64,000 nucleotides of DNA, taken from NCBI GenBank assembly GCA_016800925.1, contig JABCPU010000221.1:49596-113595 (forward strand). The letters run 5' to 3'. A model generated the notes under the pieces. That model saw nothing but the letters and a program-made list of their open reading frames with translations, was not told the origin of the DNA and did no database searches. This DNA is from Suillus spraguei. Lineage: Eukaryota; Basidiomycota; Agaricomycetes; Boletales; Suillaceae. Made by a program: the position numbers and the translations under genes. Shown piece by piece: positions 22,111-33,759 of this stretch (positions are counted from its first letter, which is position 1; the number at the start of each line of letters is the position of its first letter).

Positions 22111-22811
22111 ACTTGCCGAGTTGCTATACTCACTTACCTTGATCCTGCCGAGGTAAAGTCATTTATTAATATTTCTTTGTTTTTGAGACTTAGAATGTGT
22201 AGGACTTGAAAGAATAAAGGAGCGTCGAGGGTGCCGTGCAGATTTTTTTAAAACGAATGTGAGTGATGGTCAAACGGAAGGGAATGGACTGAAAATTTTA
22301 CTAACGCAATGTAACAGGGCAATTATGTAGCAGCAGTGAAGGGCGCTAAACTGTATTTTCACCGGCACTGTATCGGCGGCGCTGTAGGCTGTCCCTGACT
22401 TTCGTGACACTGCCCCACCAGCATCGTCGTCCCCAGTCATCGTCCCCAGGTATCCCATGACTCGGATACCCATCGTCATCCCCAGGTATCCCAAAACACG
22501 AGCCAGTACCAGTACACCACCGTCAAAGCACAACTTAGTATGTTTTCCCTCGCTTTACTGGCGGCTGCAGTGCTAATATTTTCTAGGTTGATCGGGCACT
22601 GACTACCCTGTAATGACGGCAAATTGGACCAGCTCTTCGCGACACCATCATCCAGCCCGTTCTGCTCACTATGGCCGCTGTACATGGTCCCATACTACCT
22701 GCCCATCCCTACCACACCCTTACCCTTTTTCATTTTGACATCGTTTCAGCTTCGTCTTCATCCCTCACTCCCATCGTTTCAGCTTCGTCTTCATCCCCCA
22801 CCATTATAACT

Positions 22812-25800
22812 ATGGATGGTCACCGAACTTGTTCAGCTTGTGGCCGTGATGATCTCACCGTAACTGGACTCAGCCAGCATATCGCAAAGAGTCGCGACCC
22901 ACGTTGTCACGCACTCTACAGCCAGTCGCGATCAAGAACAAACAACGAGCCTTGAACGAAGCCAACGAAGCTGAGCTTGCCTTCGATGACACCGATTTCT
23001 TTGAGGGAGACTATAACGGAAATGAGGATGAGTTAGAGAGGCCTGCTGCGAGTGAGCACGCAGCTGATAGTGATGAGGATGATTTCGATGATCATCTGCT
23101 CTTCGAACCTGAATGGGAGGCTGCACCATCGCAACCTCAGGCCGATGAAGACAATGACTTGGACCTACTGGACGATGCCTTTGCGGATGACGAGTTGGAG
23201 GATCAACAGAACGCTCGTCAAGACATCGAGGCTCGCGCACGAGGCCACTCTGGATTTGTTAGGGTGCCCTATCCTGATCCACGTGCTGGCCGGCGGAGTA
23301 TGTCGCATGGCTCAGTTGACCATGGTGCCAATGCAGCATATGGCGCACATCTCGCCAATGACGAGAATCCATACCATCCTTTCAATTCCCAGATCGAATG
23401 GGAGGTTGCGAGATGGGCGAAGCTTCGCGGAGCAACTTCTACAGCATTTTCGGACCTGCTCTCCATTGATGGAGTAAGTTCTTTCGCCACTTCACAAGTT
23501 CCACTCATTTATAGCCAATACTACTAGGTTAGCGAACGTTTAGGGTTGTCATTCAAGAACGCCAACGAACTTAACAAGATTATCGACCACGAACTTCCAA
23601 CTGGACGCCCCAAATTCAAACGGGAGCAGGTCGTCGTCGCAGGAGAATCCTTTGATGTGTATTACCGTGACATCATCGAATGCATCAAGTCACTGTACGG
23701 CGATCCCGACTTTGCGAGATACCTTACATTCGCTCCGGAGCGCCATTACACTGACGAGGATCAGACCATTCGTCTGTTTCATGATATGCATACTGGAAAG
23801 TGGTGGTGGAACACGCAGGTAAGTACTGTTATGTGACATCAATTGAACTTCGTAACTTATAATGCCTTAGAAAAAACTTGATCAGCATCGTCCTGGTGGG
23901 ACCATCATTCCGATTATCATCTCGACGGACAAAACTCAAGTCACTATGTTTCGCAACAAGTCCGCATACCCGATGTATCTCACGATTGGTAACATCCCGA
24001 AGGAAATTCGCCGTAAACCTTCGCGAGGGGGACATATCCTTCTGGCCTATCTACCAACTACTCGACTTGAGCACATCACCAATAAGGCCTCACGCCGTCG
24101 GTCTATTGCAAACTTATATCACGCTTGCATGAGTCGCGTCCTTGCTCCATTGCAACATGCTGGATTAGAGGGCATCAATATGCGCAGTGGTGATGGCGCT
24201 CTTCGCCGCTGCCACCCTTTATTTGCGAGTTTTGTTGGTGATTATCCGAGCAGCTTCTCGCAACAGGGATCAAGTTTGGTGACTGCCCGAAATGTGATGT
24301 TGAGAAGGACGACACTGAAAGCAATACGGTACCACTTCACCTACGAAATATTGGTGAGGTGCTGGATGCACTCGCGGCACTCGATCAAGGCAATCTCGCC
24401 TTTGTTCGCGCATGTGCCGCAGTAGGAATCAAACCTTTGATACATCCTTTCTGGGAGGGACTGCCGTTCGCGAACATTTTTCAGGGTGTCACGCCTGATG
24501 TGTTGCATCAGCTATACCAGGGCTTGGTGAAACACCTTTTAGCATGGTTAGAGGCCGCTTGTGGAGCCACAGAAATAGATGCTCGTTGTCGACGCCTTCC
24601 TCCCAACCATCACATTAGATTATTCGCCAAGGGTATCACCACCTTATCACGCGTAAGCGGCACTGAACATGCCCAGATATGCCGCTTCCTCCTCGGCATC
24701 ATAATCGATATTCGTCTGCCCAACAATCTCAATGCAGGTCGTCTGCTACGAGCTGTTAGAGGGCTTCTTGATTTCCTGTACCTCGCGCAATACCCTTGCC
24801 ATAGCACCGAGACCCTTCAGTTGCTGGACGAGGCACTGGACCTTTTTCATGAAAACAAGCTTATTTTCGTCGAGCTCGGCATTCGAAACAACTTTAACCT
24901 ACCGAAGTTGCATGCTGCTCGTCACTATCATTTGATGATCATGCTGTTCGGCTCTACTGACAATTATAACACAGAGTACACAGAACGGCTCCATATCGAC
25001 TTGGCGAAAGATGCCTACCGCGCTACGAATCACAAGGATGAGTTTGCCCAGATGACCCGCTGGCTCGAACGAAAGGAGAAGATTTTACGACACCAAAAAT
25101 ATGTTAGTTGGCGACTTGCTGGTGGCCACCAGGCTGATCCTTATCATTCACGCCCACCGGATATGACATTCGGCCGTGAACAAGTCATGACAAAACACCC
25201 TAGCGCGAAGTCCGTCAGCCTCGAAAAGCTGGCTACAGATTACGGCGCTACTCATTTTCGCGATGCCCTCGCACGCTTTATTGCTCAGCAGAGTCGAGGT
25301 AACGATCCTGCGCCACTCGACAGTCAAGCACTTGATGTGCTGGCGCGCGACATTCATTTTCCGTTCCACCGACTGCCTGTCTTTCATAAGGTCAAGTGGT
25401 GCTCGGTCGATGCTCGTGGCCATGGCGACGCGCATGTTACTTTGGACAGCGTCCATGCAAAACCACAACGCAATGTGGGTGCTCACCTCACTGCTCGCCG
25501 ATCCGATACAGCTCTGGTGAGGGTGGGTATGAATGCGAAGGATCTTCGAGGTGCGTTATCTGTCAGTCAGCGTTAGTATGTATTACTTACTTTGTATTGA
25601 TGCTAGATTTCCGTGTTGGTCAAGTTCGAGTCATGTTCACCTTCCCCCCAAAATCTATCCCACTGCTCTTCCCACCAACGGTCCATCTTCCTACTCACCT
25701 TGCGTATGTCGAGTGGTTTACACCATTTCCGCCAGCTCCAGACCGCAATAGCGGGCTATATAAGCTCTCGCGATCACTGCGTGGAGGTGAAACTGTGGCT

Positions 25801-25962
25801 AGTATTGTGCCAGTAGCCGATATCGAGCGCAGTGTTCATCTTATTCCGAGGTTTGGTGTCATAGCCCCGCGAGAGTGGACAAGTGATACAGTGCTTGAGG
25901 ACTGTGACACCTTCTGGTTGAACTCGTACATAGATAGATATACTTTTTCAATGTTCAGATAA
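22812..25962 (+). CDS. Plavaka-type transposase of P1
   Basis: DDE-type transposase, presumably nuclear. Starts at 22812 with a zinc-finger-like N-terminus (CSACGRDDLTVTGLSQHI...C), followed by an acidic linker. After introns near 23470-23527 and 23820-23870 comes the core: IIPIIISTDKTQVTMF (first catalytic Asp), YLTIGNIPKEIRRKPS, NMRSGDGALRR (second Asp), then HPFWEGLPFANIFQGVTPDVLHQ, HYHLMIMLFGSTDNYNTEYTER (candidate Glu) and a C-terminal FRVGQVRVMFTFPPK...VEWFTPF domain, joined by an intron at about 25552-25610. The frame breaks at 24249, where YP and then EQLLATGIKFGDCPKC need GG instead of G; a second possible 1-base loss is at 22925. Otherwise complete. Confidence 0.85.
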
Positions 25963-26099
25963 TTCTCGATAATTCTCGATAATTCTTGCCTTGTTCAAAA
26001 AAAACTCGTCTGACATTATCATCTTTAGCAACTTTGTAGATAAACAGCTGTTATTATGCTAATGTTACAATATTATATGAATTTTGCCTAATTTGCCTT

Positions 26100-26117
26100 G
26101 GGAGGGTTTTCCTGATG
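26100..26117 (-). repeat. Right terminal inverted repeat of P1
   Basis: gggagggttttcctgatg, exact complement of 19648-19665. Confidence 0.95.
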
Positions 26118-26119
26118 TA

Positions 26120-28224
26120 CCTCAAGAATACATCGATTGGTACAGGAGAAGATTAGACGGAAGATCAACATCTCTAATCTTTGACGATTTTCAATCGGAA
26201 TCATTCCAGGTCAAAGGTGGTGTCGATCAAGGCTGTCCCTTATCCCCACTTGCATTCATCTTCTACAATACTGACCTACTAAGAGTCGCAGATCCAAGAC
26301 CCCGCAAGGGAGAACTCAGCTTAGGATTCATAGACGATGTCGCTTTAATAGCGAAAGGTGAGTCATACGAAGAGGCGAACACTAAGCTAACTAGAATGAT
26401 GGAGAAGAGAGGAGGCGCGCTACAATGGAGTGAGGAGCATCACGCGGAATTCGAGCTAGACAAAACGGCACTGGTATGTCTCGCAAGAAAGCGCGTGCAA
26501 AGTGTCACGGACCCACACAAAACAATCCCTGCGCCAAAACCTGCAATCGCCATTCGAAATCACACAATACAACCATCGAGCTCGCACAAATTTCTAGGAG
26601 TAATAATAGACGAGAACCTTAACTTCAAGGAACATGCAGCCCACGCCCTGGCAAAAGGCACAAAGTACATCCTGGCCTGCAACAGGATGATCCGACCCAC
26701 GAAGGGCATCAAAAGTCGACTAATGAAGAGACTATACGAGGGAGTAGTCATTCCTAAAATGTTATATGCAGCTGATGTCTGGTGCGCAGGACTGGTAGCA
26801 AAGGGCAAAGGAAAGAAGCTAAATGGACGAGGGGCTCGAGGATTCGCGTCGCAAATGGCAAGGGTGCAGAGAATGGCAACCCTGATGATAACGGGCGGAA
26901 TGAGATCCACTGCTACAGATATCCTAGACGCGCACGCTAACATACTTCCCTTTCAACAGACACTACGCAAGATATGCCTCAAATCGACCCTCAGAATGAC
27001 CTCACTCCCAGACTCTCACCCGCTAGCCAGAGACATCAAGATGGCCTACAACTACGGGAATGCACGCAACTTTGCCAAACCAAAGCGCCACCCATCCCCG
27101 CTTCACAAGCTAATGTACGAATTCAAGGTCAACCCAGCTCGAATGGAGAAGATCCACCCAATCCGCCACAATCCAAAGTGGAAGCCGGACGTCGAATTAC
27201 AGATAGCGAGGAAGAAGAAGGAAGCAGCCGACGAAGATGAGCTGGCGAGGGAAGAGATCCGAGTATACTCAGACGGTTCGGCCATAGATGGAGGAGTAGG
27301 GGCAGCGGCCATTCTCATGCGAGACGGAGAAGTAAAAGACGAACTAAGGTTTTATCTGGGGAAGGATAGCGAGCACACGGTATATGAGGGAGAGCTAGTG
27401 GGGATGATTCTAGCGGTGGAGCTGATTAGAAGAGCAGGAGGGGGAGAATCAATGGCACTGGGGGTGGACAACCAGGCGGCAATTCGCGCAACGAAAGCAT
27501 TCAATTCGCAACCCGGACATCACCTAATGGACACCTTTCACGACAGTCTCCGTGAAATCATCCCAGACAACAATGGCAAAAGGCTGGTGGTGAGATGGAC
27601 GCCAGGCCATGTAGGAATACCGGGGAACGAGAAGGCAGATGAGAGGGCAAAAAGGGCAGCAAGGAAAGACGTCTCGGAGGGGAGACTTCTCCCAAAGTCT
27701 CTAAGGACGGCAGCGAAGGATCCCATCACGCTACCAATCAGCAAATCGTCCACACTCCAGCAGTTTCGAGAGCGAATCAAGGAAGAAGCAGCAAAGGTCA
27801 TGCACCTTTCCCCCCGTTTCGCTGCCTTACAGACCATAGACCCAACCGCTCCGTCGAAACACTTCGCAGGACTCATTGATCAATTCCCGCGTCGTCACAG
27901 CTCGCTTCTCTTCCAGCTCAGAACAGGACACATTCCTCTCAACAAACACCTACACCGTATAGCGAAGTCAGAAACAGCAACATGCCAACAATGCAACGAA
28001 GGAACGAGTCAGTCCATCACTTCCTTCTCACCTGCCCAGCATACACCAGACAACGCAACATACTCAGACAAGAACTAGGAACGAGAGCGCACCATGTGAA
28101 GCACATTCTCAATGACGCTGAATGTCTAAAGTCACTGTTCACATTCATAGCCAAAACGAAAAGATTCGAGCCAACCTTCGGAGACGTATCACCACCAAAG
28201 GACAAGAACGACAAAAACAGCTAG
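26120..28224 (+). CDS. LINE 1 ORF2, 3' part: reverse transcriptase core, RNase H and C-terminal motif
   Basis: Continuation of ORF2 after P1: PQEYIDWYRRRLDGR, RT motif B (GVDQGCPLSPLAF) and motif C (GFIDDVALIA, both Asp present). The RNase H domain shows VYSDGSAIDGG, TVYEGELVGM, GVDNQAAIRA and GNEKADERA. The end carries a CxxC-type Cys/His motif (CQQCNEG, then NESVHHFLLTCP), as in related LINEs, but these halves are in two frames; one extra G in the GG at 28001-28002 would join them. The stop at 28224 is followed by about 185 bp of 3' UTR and the poly(A) tail. Confidence 0.88.
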
Positions 28225-28427
28225 ACGCACCCCAATCCCTGTAACAACCCCCCCTTTCACCTTAAGCTGGTGTTAACGTCCGCGCCTCGGCCAGGACCAT
28301 TGAACACGACCCAACATCCACGGACACGCACATATGCATCAATTAGAGTAAATACCGCATGTAATGTCTATCATAGGGCTCCGCCCCAACGGACACAAAA
28401 CAAGGATTCAAAAAAAAAAAAAAAAAA

Positions 28428-28438
28428 GATGATGGTCA
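28428..28438. repeat. Target-site duplication, right copy, of LINE 1
   Basis: Exact copy of 15691-15701. Together they fix both ends of LINE 1 although the element is split by a 6.5-kb insertion. Confidence 0.9.
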
Positions 28439-28932
28439 GCGCCCGACAGGGGTCGAAGACTCGAACCTTCAATGACATAGTATTACGTAAGCTATCCCCG
28501 ACTCTATGGAGTAGAGAAGAGTTTTGTCAGATACAAATGTACCGTCTATCTGTGATATTGTTGACGTGACTTCCTTGTTCCTTTTTAGCTACGTAGTGTT
28601 GACCGCTTGATAGAGATTTGGATGATAAAACATAGAGAAGCTTCCTACTGTTCTCCGGCACAGTTTGCGAGGTCGCACGAGCTGGCTGCTGCAGTACAGA
28701 GTGTTCGAAAACGGTACATTTCCGGGTGCAGGCGAAGGTTGACTGCATTCCAAACGAGTTGAAATTGTGGCTGTGACGTCCCTCACGTCAGCCACACGTC
28801 CAGTCATCCATCAGTGGCATCTATGGCACTTGTTTAAATACATTCGTGGCTACATAAACTTGATGAACACTTTATTTGAAGTGAGCTCCAACAAAAGTGT
28901 GTTCAATCTTGAAGCTCAAGCCTTGCATGCCG

Positions 28933-30493
28933 TCAAACTTCACTAACACTACTAGCATTATTCCTTCTCTCCGAGTCGTTCGAGGTCGTCTGAATTTGTG
29001 AAGGTTGTCCGAATTGCATATCTTCTGACATCGACAATGCGTGCATCTCGTGGACCTGGTCGTGACTACTCCGAATATGGAACATAATTCGTGAGGCTAG
29101 AATGCTGTGAATGACAATTTGAAGTCTAAATGCGGTGAGTTCACAGTCAGTAGTTGCAGTGCAGCCAAGGACATACGCATCGAACATGCCCATATAGGCA
29201 GCCTGCAGCCGAACAACAAAAGCTGAATTACCAAATGACTGGGATTTAATAGACTTGCACACGCACCGGAAATACCGCGTCATTCAACACATTGAGGACT
29301 GTGATGGCTTTGCGAGACGAATTACACAACAATAACATTGGAGTAAATTTCCACGCACCGATGATGCACAACATATAAAACATGCTACCATTGTAAAGGG
29401 CAGTTGCGATCGAAGCCTCGGAGTTCCGGTAGTCGCTGAACCTCTTATACACAGTAAGGGCCAGTATCACTGCCAGGTTTTGCTTGTATGTCAGATGGCC
29501 AACAATACATCCTATACAGTAACTAACCACATTCGAAAAGTGCCAAGAGAGTATATACCAATACAGCATTTGGTACTAGTAACTATGTCAAAATGGCATG
29601 TGTTGGTAATATGAGCGAACCCACCTTCTGTCAACTGAGCATTTCGACGGACGTTTATGGAAGTAGCAGCAACTATTGTCACCTATTCCAAAGTTAAAGG
29701 TCTATGCTCCAGTCTTTGTGGAACACGCACAATACTATAAGTTGCTAATACAATTAGCATCCTTTTACTCCTTTTCCAGAATACCCATGTCCGAACAACC
29801 AACAAGCCTGTCAAGGAAGTGTGATTTACCCTGCTCTTGGTATGGGTGATATGGGTAACTCGCACCTTCCGCAGCAATGATAATTATAATATGAATAACT
29901 GAAGATCACATCGTTAGTTCGAGTGACAATCAATCACTGTAGCAACGACTTACTGTTGTCTGCCTGACCACTAGCCTTTGTGTTACGCAATCAGCTTATC
30001 GTTAGAAGATACTTCTTATGCATATTTACCAGTCCGCCGACATCCAGGTAATCTATGACAGCCGTTCACAATACCCAAAGGATAAGGACAATTAAAATGT
30101 ATGACTCACCATATACAGTCAATGCAATGCCTATGAAAGGCAGATATCGAGATATGACAAAGATGACACGAGTTACACTCCATGGCTTAAACCAGGTCCA
30201 TTTTACCTGCAGACAGCAATCAAAACAACAGTCACGTTCAGATTATTTTAATCTTGACCTCATCTTGGAATGTAATGCAGAAATCGAATACCTGAGACGC
30301 CGAAGAGATATTGATAAATTGGTGTAATAGTGAATGGTTGATGCTTACGAGAAGTGCGAAGGCACCAACTGACGATGCAACGCAGTAAGTTGCTGTCTTC
30401 TTCACGAGCGATCCAAGGGCACTTACCATTTGCAAACTGAATAAAAAAAATCAAGTTAGTGACGCCGGTCTTGTCAAGCTGCGATCTTCGCAT
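28933..30493 (-). CDS. DUF6533-type seven-helix membrane protein, gene B
   Basis: Paralogue of gene A with the same exon plan. Visible segments: VFDFCITFQDEV (near 30290-30255), an intron, then VKWTWFKPWSVTRVIFVISRY and LPFIGIALTVYG (30215-30110), LLVVRTWVFWKRSKRML (near 29800), VILALTVYKRFSDYRNSEAS (near 29470-29410), and the last exon with CELTAFRLQIVIHSILASR ending at 28933. The 5' exon differs from gene A in its best open frame, so the start (about 30430-30493) is uncertain. Function unknown, probably a membrane sensor or transporter-like protein. Confidence 0.62.
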
Positions 30494-30716
30494 ACCTTGG
30501 GTGTCTGCGGGGTATATTCAGGGTCCACAAATAAAATAGAAGGCATCCCGAGTTTTAGAAACAAAAATGAAACGTTATACCCTCTATATTAGATCTGCCT
30601 GCAGGTCATAGGAAGGAACCGTGTCGTCGCAAATGCTACTTAAGTATGGCTATCGACACACGTGTGATCGAGTCGCGCATCTTGCTGTGAAGACTCCAAA
30701 ACGCAGTGCTTTGGCG

Positions 30717-30946
30717 CATCAGCAAACCGGTGAGACTTAGATATTAGTCGATATTGTCAGATTTTGTAAGCCCAATGCTTCCTGTATATTACGATAAAAA
30801 GTAATATATAGCAATATAAAGCATTGTAATCACGGCTCATATATTGCTTTACATCACTTTATATTACTTTATATTGTTTTATAACGTCATATCGAGGAAA
30901 GGAGTACTTTGGCTGGGAATATCTGAGTCTCACCGGTTTGCTGATG
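30717..30946. mobile_element. MITE N1 (230 bp)
   Basis: Terminal inverted repeats of about 29 bp with one mismatch (catcagcaaaccggtgagac... and its complement), AT-rich interior, no coding capacity. It lies in the 5' flank of gene B at a position where the duplicate X has no insertion (gctttactct in X). The CATCAG terminus resembles the ends of P1, P2 and the 273-bp MITEs. A copy of the left half is at 36078-36190. Confidence 0.65.
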
Positions 30947-32535
30947 CTTACTCTGTAGATCAGGAAGGGCAAAAAATATCGGTGCTGTGATATGGTGACC
31001 GTGACACTGACTCGCTGTGCAGTCTGTGTGCATAGCGACACCCAGTGTTGAAATCGCGGGAAAAAATTACGTCAGCTCACGACCGGCTGCTGCCCCATCT
31101 CCTATGTGTATTTGCATTTATCCGTCTTATCACCGCTCTCCAAGTGCCCTTCACGAGTGGCTCGAGTGCTTGACGCGGCGGTATGCCTGCCGCACAACCT
31201 CTGTTATCTGATCGAATTGTAGTGTGTATTGTGATGCCTAGTAGAGAGCATCACAATGTCTACTACCGTCAATACCATACTTCTGTCTTTGCCGCTCCAA
31301 AAATTTATGTCTGGTTGCGTGCTTCTCTCAGTATGCATTATAATGGTTGTTTGATCCGTCGATCAAAGTTTTTGGCTGATGTCGGACTCTCCCATTCAGT
31401 ATCTATTCTTTTCGGCGGTGTTTCCTTGTGTGCCTGCATTAATGAGGCAAGCATGGCATTTGGACGGGCACATTTAATCAAATGGTCACCTGTCAACAAC
31501 CATGAGAAAATCGTGGCTGTGGCATCCTCCCCAACGACAATGGGTATTGTTTCCTCTGACCAATAACCCGCGTGCTGCTCCACGCAGAGAGTCGAGAATC
31601 GAGATGGCTACTGCAGTTTTTACACATTAAGGTACAACTTCACTTTCATTCCAAATTCGCCAATGTTGGAACATTCTGTCCGTTGCGCCCTTCCTCGAGC
31701 GGATCTTGGCGAGCGCTGATGAAATAGATGATTAAATATTCTCAGGCATGTATGTGACCGCTCCGATACCTCTCTGCGCAGTTAACCTTCCTAATAGCAT
31801 CAGTTATCACTGGGTTATTGTTCCATGACATGCTCGGCCCGGGGATGCTACTTAGATATAGACCAGAGCCTGATGATAAGTTTATTACCATTTCAAGGTA
31901 CGATGTAACCATTGTAACGCCCACTCTGTGATGGATAAAAGGATGATCAAACTTGACTGTTTGGTTGCTGTACGAGCGCCGAACAGATTATTCTTGATCA
32001 TCACATCGCTGTTACAGTATGATGCTCTTGTATTCTGTCACTGATATTTTCTAATTGCCTTGTCCATAATTTCGTAGCTCTAGAGCTCGCAAGAAATGGC
32101 ACTGAAACTCGTGTTGTTCCCAGCTTTGGCTATCTTTCTGACTGCTTGCCGTTCGTATCTAATTATCATCTGCATCTCCGCTGATTCAATCTTCGTTTAG
32201 TATCACTTCTTGCGCATGCAAGCCCAGTTCCCTATGCTATGGCATCAGAAAACGAGAATCTCCTTGTACTTCGCGATTTTGTTCAGGCAAGTGGACATTT
32301 TTATTTTCATATCTTGTGTGTTGTTTAACAAGACGTGCAGCGTGAACCAGACCCATTACGCGTCCCTGGTGGAGGTACTTATTAGTACTGAGTATATCTT
32401 CGCTTGCCTGTTTTTATTTTCAAGTCCTTATTTCTGCTTGTCTTGCGATGTTTCGGCACCCTGTTAAGTACCTATTCGTTATGGCACACGGGGTCGTCAT
32501 TTGAAGAATCAAGAGCTCTCACGATTTTTAACTGC
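30947..32535. other. Spacer between gene B and Helitron remnant c
   Basis: No gene recognised. The part from about 31625 aligns with 11590-12410. The part 30950-31620 has no counterpart in duplicate X and contains only short frames. Confidence 0.5.
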
Positions 32536-32800
32536 GTATTCCAAGCATGTTCTATACGAAGGACACTCTTCACTCCCGAATGTGAACTGCCATGAATGCG
32601 TGACTGCTAGCACTTAGTTCGCAAAGTGAGCGAATCAAAGTTCTCACCTCGCATTGAGATCAAGCCCTGGGCGCTGTCAGCGTGCGGCAAACTGTGGCCG
32701 ATTGTGAAAAATGAAAGCAAATTCCCTATCAAAGTTTACGCACGGCATCTGTATCGACCGTTATGCCTAGTACTGTCTTCCTTTAATGGTCTGACCAAGG
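32536..32800 (+). mobile_element. Helitron remnant c
   Basis: Shares ccaagcatgttct..., the caaagttctcacctcgcatt segment and gtgcggcaaactgtggccg with remnants a and b, but is truncated before the helicase C-terminal motif. Confidence 0.5.
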
Positions 32801-33759
32801 GAGACTAACTGCTTACATGCTTGGGCGCAGATTAATATTGAACCATTAGACTTGATCACCTACTACGATAGGGACTGGTAAGAAGCTACCCCAAAAAATA
32901 CGTTTCATTTGTAGATTAACCCCCGCAAGATCTTCAACTTTTCAAATGACACCGTTTGCAGCTTGAGCGGTGTTTCCAAAGGACACCAGGTTCGTTGTTC
33001 CTCAATTATCATTGAAGCAACCCGTTGATGACGAGTTTCAAGACCTTCTGATCGCACCTCGTAATATCTCCCACTGGTGGTAACCAACCAAGTGGTGACT
33101 TGTGCAATAGATCCAGATTCAGTCTAGTACGATTCACAGCTTTTATGAGGTATCGCAAGTTTATTGTATTCTTTGACACTACTTATGATGATTCTATATA
33201 AGTAATTGGCACACTTAGGGGACCCATGGCGACATGGGTGGGAGAGGCGAGTCTCCCAGTGTTAGCTGAGTATGGACTTTGTACCTTTTGGCATTGCGGT
33301 GATAGGTCTCGGCCTTCAGATATCCTGTATTCCACACGCCGAGGTGAATAGATGTTCTGTCATTGTGATTCATTGAGATTGCACTGGAATCACATCAGGC
33401 CTGGGCTTATTTTAGCTTGTTGACTCTGCGGTTATGCTCATTTTGGTACCCCTGAAACGATGCAAGGGTGGAGATCAGTGCACACTCACAATCACAAATA
33501 GCTTCTTTGGGCGTGGTTTGCCGCTATTTTGCAAATCCGCAACCTGTATCTGGGCCCCTTATAACTACATAACTACACTAACGCTATCACTATGTTTCTA
33601 CGAAGCTGCACTCACTATCACCGATTCCTTGAATATGATTGTGATACCAGATGATCCCAGTCAGTGGCCGCTAATAAATTTCTATGTCGTTTCCAGCTAT
33701 TTTACAGGTTCGTGGATAACAAGCCAAACGACGTTGGGATACATTACTTACTCAATGTT
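32801..33759. other. Intergenic, 5' side of gene C
   Basis: No convincing gene. The first exon of gene C may lie in the last 200 bp. Confidence 0.4.

Larger units (their letters stand above)
19648..26117 (+). mobile_element. Plavaka-type (CACTA superfamily) DNA transposon P1
   Basis: Perfect 18-bp terminal inverted repeats (catcaggaaaaccctccc at 19648-19665 and its complement at 26100-26117), flanked by TA at 19646-19647 and 26118-26119. Removing the element and one TA restores the LINE 1 reading Gly-Ile-Pro-Gln-Glu-Tyr. Inside are a transposase gene (+) and a divergent DUF6532-like gene (-), sharing a promoter region at about 22110-22810. Confidence 0.92.
15702..28427 (+). mobile_element. 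Tad1-like LINE 1 (full length, split by transposon P1)
   Basis: Non-LTR retrotransposon with ORF1 (zinc knuckles) and ORF2 (apurinic-type endonuclease, RT, RNase H, C-terminal Cys/His motif), ending in about 18 A at 28410-28427. Without the nested 6470-bp transposon and its TA duplication it is about 6.25 kb. Its 5' end (cgcttcttggacc...) matches that of LINE 2 at 51469. The RNase H domain and gene order fit the fungal Tad clade. ORF2 carries three 1-base shifts and one active-site change. Confidence 0.9.
28755..32535. repeat. Segmental duplicate Y (gene B region)
   Basis: Second copy of the block at 9480-12410, with an additional stretch at about 30740-31625 that includes a MITE (30717-30946). 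Both copies end in a Helitron remnant (12411 and 32536). Confidence 0.75.

Noticed and set aside
22812..25962. Classification of the P1 transposase as a KDZ (Kyakuja-Dileera-Zisupton) type
   Set aside because: The ISTDKT core, HPFWEGLP segment and C-terminal VEWF domain fit Plavaka-type proteins, and CATCAGG termini are shared with P2, whose transposase is clearly Plavaka.
28438..28510. tRNA-like stretch after LINE 1 (minus strand ggttcgagtcttcgacccc resembles a B box)
   Set aside because: No matching acceptor stem, D arm or anticodon arm can be folded around it.
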